The translations under genes were made by a program, and so were the position numbers. DNA of 16,873 bases, taken from a bacterium (GTDB taxonomy: Bacteria > Elusimicrobiota > Elusimicrobia > UBA1565 > UBA9628). The DNA lies in the NCBI GenBank assembly GCA_021796015.1, contig JAJYOT010000040.1, positions 1 through 16,873 of the forward strand, written 5' to 3'. The notes under the pieces are model-generated. The model had not been told where the DNA came from, did no database searches, and saw nothing but the letters and a program-made list of their open reading frames with translations. This document shows, one piece after another, positions 1 to 5,952 of this stretch; position 1 is the stretch's first letter, and each line of letters starts with the position of its first letter.

Positions 1-38
1 CGGGGAAAACCGACACACGCTAGTCCCCTATTATTTGC

Positions 39-44
39 TAGAAT
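39..44 (+). promoter_or_regulatory. Possible -10 box upstream of typA
   Basis: TAGAAT resembles a sigma70 -10 element and would start a transcript near base 51, leaving an untranslated leader of almost 90 bases before typA. I see no convincing -35 hexamer, so this is a weak call. The leader contains the 8-mer AGTCCGCG twice, at 68-75 and 107-114. Nothing else is recognisable in bases 1-138. Confidence 0.25.
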
Positions 45-138
45 ATAACGAACTTATTATTCACGGCAGTCCGCGAGCCTCCAATAACCCGCAAGGTAAA
101 TAACCGAGTCCGCGTTTAACATAAAACAAAGGGAACTC

Positions 139-1974
139 ATGACTACTCAACGCAGAACCGATACGCGCAACATCGCCATCATCGCCCATGTCGACCACGG
201 AAAAACGACCCTGGTCGATTCGATGCTTAAAGAAACCGGGCTTTTCATCAAAAAGATGGACGAGCCCCAGGAACAAGTGCTCGACTCCAACCCCTTGGAG
301 CGCGAAAAGGGAATCACGATTTTAGCCAAGAACACCTCGGTCGTTTATCAAGGAATCACGATTAACATCGTCGATACCCCGGGACACGCGGACTTTGGAA
401 GCGAGGTCGAACGCGCCCTCAGCATGGTCGACGGCTGTATTCTCCTCGCCGACGCGGCCGAGGGCCCCATGCCGCAAACTAGATTTGTCTTGAGAAAAGC
501 TCTCGCTTCCGGGCTTAAATGCGTCGTCGTCATCAATAAAATGGACCGCCCGGACGCCCGGCCCCAAGACACGGTCAACAAGGTTTTCGATCTCTTCGTC
601 GAGATGGAAGCTTCCGAAGAGCAGCTCGATTTCCCAATCATCTACGCCTGCGGAAGGCAAGGCTGGGCCTCGACTGAAACTGATAAAACGGGAACAAACC
701 TCTCACCTCTTTTTGAAGCCGTTCTCAAGCATATTCCCGCGCCCGAAGCCGATGAATCCAAGCCCCTTCAGATGCAAATTACCATGCTCGATTACAGCTC
801 TTATATCGGACGCATCGGGATCGGGCGCATCCGCAACGGAAAAATGGCTAAAAACCAGCCGGTCGCTCTCGTCAAAAGCGATGGGAAAATCACCAACGGC
901 AAGTTGACGCGCCTTGAAAAATATTTCGGGCTCGAACGCCGCGAAGTCGAAAAAGCCTCGGCCGGAGACATTGTCGCGGTCGCCGGTTTTGAGGACATCG
1001 ATGTCGGAGACACGGTTTCATCCGCCGAATCTCCGGCTCCTCTTCCCACCATTCATATCGACGAGCCGACGATGGCGATGGAATTCATGGTCAATACCAG
1101 CCCCTTGGCTGGCCGGGAAGGGAAATTTGTCACCAGCCGTCATATTAAAGAGCGCCTTTTAAAGGAAGCCGAAACCAACGTTGGGCTTAAAATCGAGGCC
1201 TTGGGCGGGGAAGGGCGTTTTCTCGTTTCCGGACGCGGAGAACTCCATCTGGCCGTCCTTATCGAAACGATGCGCAGGGAAGGCTATGAACTCGCCGTCT
1301 CAAGGCCCGTGGTCATTGAAAAACGGGAAGGCGGGGAAATTCTCGAGCCTTACGAGCGTTTGATTCTGGACGTCCCGAATCAATTTCAAGGATCGGTCAT
1401 CGAGATTCTGGGGAAACGCGCGGCTCAAATGACCCACATGCAGCCGGAGGGGAATTCCCGTTTGCGACTGGAATACGTTATTTCCGCCCGGGCTTTGATG
1501 GGACTCAAAAGCGAACTCTTGACGACCACGAAGGGCTTGGGGCTCATGCACCATTCCTTTGACGGCTACGCGCCTAAGGGCCCCGATCCGGCGCCGCGCC
1601 CCAACGGCGTTTTAATCGCGAAAGAAGCGGGCCTCGTCACCGCCTACGCCTTGGATCACCTCCAAGACCGCGGAGTTTTCTTCACCGCTCCCGGGGTTGA
1701 GGTTTACGCGGGCATGATCATCGGAACCAACTCCCGCTCAAACGATCTCGTCGTCAATCCCTGCAAGGCGAAAGCCTTGAGCAATATGCGGACAAAGTCC
1801 ACCGACGAAAAATCCCAACTCGAACCTCCCAAAATCCTGACCTTGGAGCAAGCTCTCGAATTTATCGACTCAACCGAACTTCTCGAGGTCACTCCTCAAA
1901 GCCTCAGGCTTCGGAAGAAATCCCTCAGCGAAGCCGAGCGCCGTCGAAGCGGAAAAGAAGAAGCCGCGGCTTAG
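139..1974 (+). CDS. typA: Ribosome-associated translational GTPase TypA/BipA
   Basis: TypA/BipA is a translation-factor GTPase that binds the ribosome and supports subunit assembly and growth under stress, especially cold. The 611 residues match the family length. Visible G motifs are the P-loop AHVDHGKT (residues 16-23), DTPGH (79-83) and NKMD (133-136). They are followed by the EF-Tu-like domain II (about 200-300), an EF-G-III-like domain, an EF-G-V-like domain and the TypA-specific C-terminal domain with its YEVISARALMG-like segment (here YVISARALMG). The start is supported by AAGGGA about six bases upstream. The C-terminal tail is rich in Lys, Arg and Glu. The gene stands alone on the plus strand, and the 112 bases behind it hold the promoter of the next gene. 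Motif identity makes the call very secure; the cellular role is family knowledge. Confidence 0.97.
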   Translation: MTTQRRTDTRNIAIIAHVDHGKTTLVDSMLKETGLFIKKMDEPQEQVLDSNPLEREKGITILAKNTSVVYQGITINIVDTPGHADFGSEVERALSMVDGCILLADAAEGPMPQTRFVLRKALASGLKCVVVINKMDRPDARPQDTVNKVFDLFVEMEASEEQLDFPIIYACGRQGWASTETDKTGTNLSPLFEAVLKHIPAPEADESKPLQMQITMLDYSSYIGRIGIGRIRNGKMAKNQPVALVKSDGKITNGKLTRLEKYFGLERREVEKASAGDIVAVAGFEDIDVGDTVSSAESPAPLPTIHIDEPTMAMEFMVNTSPLAGREGKFVTSRHIKERLLKEAETNVGLKIEALGGEGRFLVSGRGELHLAVLIETMRREGYELAVSRPVVIEKREGGEILEPYERLILDVPNQFQGSVIEILGKRAAQMTHMQPEGNSRLRLEYVISARALMGLKSELLTTTKGLGLMHHSFDGYAPKGPDPAPRPNGVLIAKEAGLVTAYALDHLQDRGVFFTAPGVEVYAGMIIGTNSRSNDLVVNPCKAKALSNMRTKSTDEKSQLEPPKILTLEQALEFIDSTELLEVTPQSLRLRKKSLSEAERRRSGKEEAAA

Positions 1975-2023
1975 AGCCCTGACGCACAAGCGCGAAAAAT
2001 TGGGACCTTTGCCGGCGATTTTC

Positions 2024-2039
2024 TAGGCCTTTTGGCCCA
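2024..2039 (+). promoter_or_regulatory. GGCC dyad, copy 1 (putative activator site)
   Basis: TAGGCC-TTTT-GGCCCA is an imperfect inverted repeat with 6-base arms, a 4-base centre and one mismatched pair. The same element occurs at 3855-3870 and 5903-5918, always just upstream of a gene for an exported protein. Here it ends 22 bases before a TAAAAT box (2062-2067), so its centre would lie near -42 from the inferred transcription start. That is where class II activators bind. Shared sequence and spacing are seen directly; the regulatory role is inferred. Confidence 0.6.
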
Positions 2040-2061
2040 GACTTTTTTTACTGAGTCAGGA

Positions 2062-2067
2062 TAAAAT
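2062..2067 (+). promoter_or_regulatory. Probable -10 box of the C39-like peptidase gene
   Basis: TAAAAT lies 22 bases after the GGCC dyad and 19 bases before the ATG at 2087. No good -35 hexamer is present; the region where it would sit is a T-run. This fits a promoter that depends on an activator bound at the dyad. A GGAAGAG stretch at 2070-2076 could be the ribosome binding site, though it lies close to the predicted transcript start. Confidence 0.45.
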
Positions 2068-2086
2068 ATGGAAGAGCATCTGACCC

Positions 2087-3790
2087 ATGATCCAAAACAA
2101 ACAGGCGTCGCCCTGGCCGAAAATTGCTCTGACGTTTTTGCTTTTAAGCCTTACTCGGGCCCAAACAACGCTTGCCGGACCGAATAGTCCAAGACGTGGG
2201 TGTTTTCATTATAAAATTGACCGCCTTTACCCCTGCCAAATTTCCATAATTCGGGATACAGAAAAAAATCTTTCAAGTTCCAACCTTGCTTGCGGCCAAA
2301 AAACAGATTTAAAGCCTCTTCCCCAATACGTTTGTGATTATATCGGGGTGAATCTATCATCCCCAAAAGATTACTCCCCAACCCCGGATGGGTCTTGGTG
2401 GGCCACCCTGCAAGTCAGCAACTTCAATGACGAGGACTATTCCCGCCAAAAGCGAGACATCAAATCTGCGGACAGAGACTATCAAGTTTATCTTGGGACG
2501 CTAAGCGGCTATTTGACGTTTACAGCCAAAATGATTAACGATATTAGACAAAATCGTTGGCTCTCTCCGCCGGGATGGGGAAAAGCGGATGGTGATATTC
2601 TTTTAATTACTTTAAGACCGTTTCTTGGGAAACAAATCAATGCTTTCTATGTTTCCGATCCAAGGAAAGGCCCTTGGCAAAACACATGGAACTGGAAGTC
2701 CTATCTTGCCGTTTATGAAAAGAGAAATGCGGAACTGAGGGCAACAGAGGACGGGAATACGGCTGCGATGTTGAGAGAGACGCGCAAAAAAATTTCAAAA
2801 AACCTGGGAGAGAAATACGGTAATCTCTTTCAAGCCGATTTTAACAAAGATGAAAACGCACTAAACGCCCGCGAGCTTGGATACAACCATGCGGTGCGCG
2901 CGCAAAAACCGCATCTTTCATCCCCCAAGCGGACAAAAGCCCAGGCCTCAAAAGGCGCTCCGAATCAAAATACTCCGACCGAGCGTTTCCGCGAGAAAGC
3001 GCCGCCTCCGAAGTCCGCCGAGACGCGGCCGCCCGAGCCATTCGTGTTTTTACCAAATAATCTCCACGAGATTCACCAGCGCAATTATTTCGCGCAGGAC
3101 TCATTTTCCATATCCCAAGGCGCACGGCGCATCTCGGAGGAGGCGCAGGTCGCGATTTGGCACGCGCTGGGCATGACCCAAACGATCGGGAACCCAGAAC
3201 GGAGAGTTCCGCTCGCCTTCACCCAGAAAGACGGCACTTGCGCCCTCGCCGCCTTGACTCAATATTTGCAGGCCTATGGCAAAAAAGTAACGGTTGAGGA
3301 CGTCTCCAAACTAGCGCGGGATCAGGGGCTTGCCGATTTCCCGGAGAAATTTAGCGACTCCGTGAATGCGACAAGCTGGAACATGAGAGGCGGCCCTACC
3401 CCTTTTTGGAGCGTAGGCGAAACCGCCAAATATTATGGTTATCGAGTTTCCCGAAGTTGGGGCCTGGGACGCTGGGGCGAAAGCGCGAAAAAAACTCAGC
3501 AGGAAAATCAAATGAAGTTGGATAAGGCCATACGGCGCGATAAGGGTGCTCTCATGGGCGTGTCCTCGGCGGTTCTTTGGCATAGAAAAGACCTGCCCAT
3601 CCAGCCCGATCATGTCGTTTACGTCACGGGGGAAGAAATCAACACAACGACTCATAAGATATTGGGATATTACATCAACGACAGCGGGACCGGAGAAGGC
3701 GGTCGCTTCGTCGAAGCACAAACCTTTCTGCGCGCTTGGAAGTCCGCCCTGGATTTCATGGTCGTTATCAAGCCTGTCTCCTCCAAATAA
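2087..3790 (+). CDS. Exported protein with C-terminal papain-like (C39-like) cysteine peptidase domain
   Basis: This is a 567-residue exported protein. Residues 1-25 form a signal peptide (Lys12, a hydrophobic run 13-21, likely cleavage after LTRA, or after TLA at 30). The N-terminal half has four cysteines (39, 50, 69, 83), suggesting disulfides, and no recognised fold. A Pro/Lys/Arg-rich linker spans about 270-325. The C-terminal ~190 residues look like a papain-fold peptidase of the C39-like type: QKDGTCALAALTQYL with candidate nucleophile Cys385 and oxyanion Gln380, then DHVVYV with His509, then GYYINDSGTG with Asn531/Asp532 as third residue. C39 peptidases of ABC exporters cut double-glycine leaders, but this one is stand-alone with its own export signal, so its substrate is unknown. 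Bases 2150-2830 are more AT-rich than the peptidase half, hinting at a mosaic origin. An inactive peptidase-like fold is possible. Confidence 0.72.
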   Translation: MIQNKQASPWPKIALTFLLLSLTRAQTTLAGPNSPRRGCFHYKIDRLYPCQISIIRDTEKNLSSSNLACGQKTDLKPLPQYVCDYIGVNLSSPKDYSPTPDGSWWATLQVSNFNDEDYSRQKRDIKSADRDYQVYLGTLSGYLTFTAKMINDIRQNRWLSPPGWGKADGDILLITLRPFLGKQINAFYVSDPRKGPWQNTWNWKSYLAVYEKRNAELRATEDGNTAAMLRETRKKISKNLGEKYGNLFQADFNKDENALNARELGYNHAVRAQKPHLSSPKRTKAQASKGAPNQNTPTERFREKAPPPKSAETRPPEPFVFLPNNLHEIHQRNYFAQDSFSISQGARRISEEAQVAIWHALGMTQTIGNPERRVPLAFTQKDGTCALAALTQYLQAYGKKVTVEDVSKLARDQGLADFPEKFSDSVNATSWNMRGGPTPFWSVGETAKYYGYRVSRSWGLGRWGESAKKTQQENQMKLDKAIRRDKGALMGVSSAVLWHRKDLPIQPDHVVYVTGEEINTTTHKILGYYINDSGTGEGGRFVEAQTFLRAWKSALDFMVVIKPVSSK

Positions 3791-3854
3791 GCGTGCCAAA
3801 CACAATACCGCAGCCCAAAACTTTTTTAAATTAGGTCTTTTGCCAGAACTTTCC

Positions 3855-3870
3855 TAGGCCTTTTGGCCCA
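3855..3870 (+). promoter_or_regulatory. GGCC dyad, copy 2 (putative activator site)
   Basis: The 16-base dyad is identical to copy 1 (2024-2039), including the TTTT centre. It ends 23 bases before TAGTAT (3894-3899), a possible -10 box. A second -10-like sequence, TATACT (3916-3921), lies only four bases before the ATG and is a less likely promoter. Unlike copy 1, no T-run follows, which argues against a terminator. Confidence 0.58.
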
Positions 3871-3925
3871 TGATTACCGATGAGAAATCATACTAGTATA
3901 AAAGTATGAAGTCTTTATACTTAAA

Positions 3926-4777
3926 ATGAGAAGACAATCCATCATTGGGACATTGGTTGCAAGCTTGTGTTTCTTATCTTCAGTTTCTCGCGCCGGAGGA
4001 ACGGAGACCGTCCTTACGAGTTTTAATTTTGATGATCCTGGAAAAGCGTTCATTCTTCAAGGCTTTTCCAACACCCTAAAACTACCTCCCATTCCCGTTC
4101 CGCTTGAAACCAATCCAACACGCTCAGTAATCGTTCCGCCGGGTCTTTGGAATTCCCTAAAAGCTCCGGATGAGACCTCGCTTGAGATTATCGAGGCCAG
4201 CTTTCCTCAATGGAACACGAGCACCATCCACGAAGTTCCTTTAAAAGCGGCCGAGGCGATGCTCGCGGAGGGCGTCCGGCAAAAAATGAGTGCGTTGGAT
4301 TTCTTCACCGATCCTGCCTGGCAAGGACCGCATTCCTATTATTTCTCGCAAGAGACATTATCTAAGGTCATGGCCCGATATAACCTCCACTCTCTTATTC
4401 CCGTCAACGGCCAAGACGTTGACGGGCTGCCCTTTCACATGCAGATGGCGTTGATTGGGAACGGCCGAATCGTGATGTTTATGGATCAGGATGGTTTTAA
4501 CTTTACCAACCCCGACTACGCCTCTTTCCAGTATCACGGACATCCCTTTACTTTTGACGGCGATCGGATCATCATTGAAGAAATTATAGGGCCCGGCGAC
4601 TTAAGGATTTCGGGCCTTCGCGTCAATGTCACCGTTAATACCCTCATTCATCCAAGCCTCCCTATCGTGGAAGCGAAAAAAATTTCCGCGACAAAACAAC
4701 ACATCCAAACGAGTTTAGGCGGAGGCGACGCGCCGCTTCTCCCGATCGCCTTGCGCACAATGGAAAAAAAGCCGTAA
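3926..4777 (+). CDS. Exported protein of unknown function
   Basis: This is a 283-residue protein that I do not recognise. Residues 1-23 are a clear signal peptide: MRR, a hydrophobic core 6-20, and cleavage after SRA before GG. The mature part has no cysteine and no membrane segment. It is rich in Pro near the N-terminus (53-72) and has an acidic/aromatic stretch near 185-212 (FMDQDGFNF, then FQYHGHPFTFDGDR). The last 70 residues are beta-rich in character. There is no Shine-Dalgarno sequence before the ATG; a seven-codon ORF (3906-3929) overlaps it by ATGA and could in principle couple translation. It follows the peptidase gene by 135 bases, has its own dyad-type promoter, and is followed 43 bases later by the next exported protein. 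Most likely it is a periplasmic or secreted protein; no function can be assigned. Confidence 0.68.
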   Translation: MRRQSIIGTLVASLCFLSSVSRAGGTETVLTSFNFDDPGKAFILQGFSNTLKLPPIPVPLETNPTRSVIVPPGLWNSLKAPDETSLEIIEASFPQWNTSTIHEVPLKAAEAMLAEGVRQKMSALDFFTDPAWQGPHSYYFSQETLSKVMARYNLHSLIPVNGQDVDGLPFHMQMALIGNGRIVMFMDQDGFNFTNPDYASFQYHGHPFTFDGDRIIIEEIIGPGDLRISGLRVNVTVNTLIHPSLPIVEAKKISATKQHIQTSLGGGDAPLLPIALRTMEKKP

Positions 4778-4784
4778 TCGGTTA

Positions 4785-4793
4785 TGCTATGAT
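4785..4793 (+). promoter_or_regulatory. Extended -10 promoter (TGCTATGAT) for the small-protein/ankyrin pair
   Basis: TG-C-TATGAT is an extended -10 motif. A start about seven bases downstream would leave a leader of about 20 bases containing AGAGGA (4807-4812), a good ribosome binding site eight bases before the ATG at 4821. Unlike its neighbours, this promoter has no GGCC dyad. The genes could also be read through from the upstream gene. Confidence 0.45.
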
Positions 4794-4820
4794 AGAGTAA
4801 AGTTTAAGAGGAATAGAAAA

Positions 4821-5213
4821 ATGAAAACATCAACGATGAAAATTTTTATTCTTGCCGTCCTCGGCTTAACGTTTTTCAGCGCGTCTTCAAGAGCGCAAGA
4901 CAGCATTGAGACGCAGTCCGCAAAATCAGGGAAAATGTTCGATTTAATTTTGGCTCGCGGCGGCCCTATTGGCGGGTTTCCCGGCGGTATGGGCCCGGGG
5001 GGTATTCAAAGCCTCAAAAAGAAAAAAACTCCAAACAAAAAGTCTAATATTTCGGATGATTACGGCGTTCATTGCGAAAGATCCGTAGACGTCATTATGC
5101 CGGGATGCCGCGACAAAAAGCATAAGAAACAAAAATCCGCCTCTCAACACGCAAGCCACCCGTCCCAAGATGTCAAGCCCGAGATCATTATTATTAAAGG
5201 CGGCAAAAAATGA
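4821..5213 (+). CDS. Small exported Gly/Lys-rich protein, unknown function
   Basis: This 130-residue protein is not recognised. Residues 1-25 form a signal peptide with core 8-20 and cleavage at SRA before QD. The mature part has a glycine-rich patch (47-61, ARGGPIGGFPGGMGPGG), a Lys-rich low-complexity stretch, two cysteines (85 and 96) able to form one disulfide, a second Lys/His-rich stretch (98-115), and a hydrophobic EIIIIKGGKK tail. The start is supported by AGAGGA eight bases upstream. The stop overlaps the start of the next gene (ATGA), so the two are translationally coupled and may act together. The composition suggests binding to an anionic partner such as cell wall, lipid or nucleic acid, but this is only inference. 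Confidence 0.62.
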   Translation: MKTSTMKIFILAVLGLTFFSASSRAQDSIETQSAKSGKMFDLILARGGPIGGFPGGMGPGGIQSLKKKKTPNKKSNISDDYGVHCERSVDVIMPGCRDKKHKKQKSASQHASHPSQDVKPEIIIIKGGKK

Positions 5214-5785
5214 AAAAAATTTCCTTACTGGCAGGAATCCTCGTTTTCGCGGCGACTCAATCGCCCAAAGCCCAAAATTTTGGAGCGCGGTTAAGCGCTG
5301 GGAGGCAAGCGGTCATTGAGTCTCCCCTTCTCAAAGAAATTAATGCCTCGGCTAAAGCCTCAAACGCCGAAAGCAAAAACTATAAAGCTCTCATGACGGC
5401 CGCCTGCGTCAAAAATGACGCGACGGGAGTCGCTAAGATTCTTAACGCCATGCCCAAAGGCGCGGTCAATCATATTTACGACAATTTGGCAGGCCACCAC
5501 GGCGCCGGAGTCATTTGGTGCGCGGTCGGCTTTCAAAATACGGTCATGGTCAAAGTTATGCTTGAGCACGGAGCCGCGCTTGACGGTAAAAGCGCGACCG
5601 GCTGGACCCTGGCCATGGAAGCGGCCGCGACAGGAAATGACGTCATCGTCAAGATGCTCCATGCTCACGGAGCTAATTTTTGCGCTAAGAACAAAGACGG
5701 CGAAACCGCGGCGGATATGGCCAAGTCCTACGGTTTTCCTCAAATCGCCCAGGAAATCAACTCCTGGACAAAATTCTGCCGCTAA
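5210..5785 (+). CDS. Exported ankyrin-repeat protein
   Basis: This is a 191-residue protein with a signal peptide (residues 1-21, hydrophobic core 5-16, cleavage after PKA before QN) and three to four ankyrin repeats filling the rest: about 58-82, 98-123, 129-160 and 162-187. The consensus pieces GWTLAMEAAATGN, VKMLHAHGAN and KDGETAADMAKSYG are plain. Four cysteines (66, 104, 158, 190) are consistent with an oxidising compartment. Ankyrin repeats bind proteins; in exported bacterial proteins they often act in the periplasm with a partner. The ATGA overlap with the small Gly/Lys-rich protein makes that protein a natural partner candidate. Translation probably depends on coupling, since the purine-rich sequence before the ATG is the Lys-codon run of the upstream gene. 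Confidence 0.8.
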   Translation: MKKISLLAGILVFAATQSPKAQNFGARLSAGRQAVIESPLLKEINASAKASNAESKNYKALMTAACVKNDATGVAKILNAMPKGAVNHIYDNLAGHHGAGVIWCAVGFQNTVMVKVMLEHGAALDGKSATGWTLAMEAAATGNDVIVKMLHAHGANFCAKNKDGETAADMAKSYGFPQIAQEINSWTKFCR

Positions 5786-5787
5786 AT

Positions 5788-5874
5788 AAATAGGGACAGT
5801 CCCTTCCCTCATAATCTTAAGGTCGGGACAGCGCCACCCGCAAAAGTTATGAAGAAGAGGCGCAGTCCCCATTT
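5788..5874 (+). repeat. REP/REPIN-like palindromic element
   Basis: The 87-base stretch is bounded by imperfect inverted ends: AAATAGGGACA at 5788-5798, and AGTCCCCATTT at 5864-5874, whose complement is AAATGGGGACT. Inside are a tight palindrome GGGAC-A-GTCCC (5793-5803) and a longer inverted repeat, GGGACAGCGCC (5825-5835) with GGCGCAGTCCC (5859-5869), mismatched only at the central A-A. GGGGACAGTCCCC-type palindromes in intergenic spacers are typical of REP sequences mobilised by IS200-like RAYT transposases (my recollection of the family). No transposase is present here. In RNA the longer pair could fold and act as a terminator-like structure for the ankyrin gene, but no T-run follows. Confidence 0.55.
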
Positions 5875-5902
5875 ACCCCTAGGCCCTTTTTCACGACCTT
5901 TC

Positions 5903-5918
5903 TAGGCCTTTAGGCCCA
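5903..5918 (+). promoter_or_regulatory. GGCC dyad, copy 3 (putative activator site)
   Basis: TAGGCC-TTTA-GGCCCA differs from copies 1 and 2 only in the last base of the centre. It ends 22 bases before TAAGAT (5941-5946), the same spacing as copy 1, and the flanking bases TTC on the left are shared with copy 1. No T-run follows. Conservation of both arms while the centre varies fits a dimeric protein site. Confidence 0.6.
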
Positions 5919-5940
5919 GGCCCCCATTCAGGTTTCCTGT

Positions 5941-5946
5941 TAAGAT
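5941..5946 (+). promoter_or_regulatory. Probable -10 box giving a leaderless mRNA
   Basis: TAAGAT is followed by six bases and then the ATG at 5953, so transcription would begin on or next to the A of the start codon. There is no Shine-Dalgarno sequence before this ATG, in agreement with leaderless translation. The box sits 22 bases after dyad copy 3. Confidence 0.45.
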
Positions 5947-5952
5947 ATACCA

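Noticed and set aside
2..28. GGGGA/TCCCC inverted repeat at the left edge as a terminator of an upstream gene
   Set aside because: Five-base arms with a 17-base loop and no T-run are too weak, and the upstream gene is not in view.
2021..2049. GGCC dyad copy 1 followed by a T-run, read as a rho-independent terminator of typA
   Set aside because: A 7-base stem with one mismatch followed by T7 does look terminator-like, but the two other copies have no T-run and do not share this position relative to an upstream gene, whereas all three share distance to a -10 box. A double role for copy 1 cannot be excluded.
3311..3805. 164-residue open frame on the minus strand opposite the peptidase domain
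   Set aside because: The opposite strand encodes a convincing peptidase domain; this frame has no family features and no ribosome binding site.
3906..3929. Seven-codon leader ORF overlapping the start of the 283-residue protein gene
   Set aside because: The ATGA overlap is real, but there is no ribosome binding site for it, its sequence has no regulatory codon run, and such short ORFs are common by chance.
5360..5872. 170-residue open frame on the minus strand
   Set aside because: It lies opposite the ankyrin gene, begins in the palindromic element and shows no recognisable protein family.
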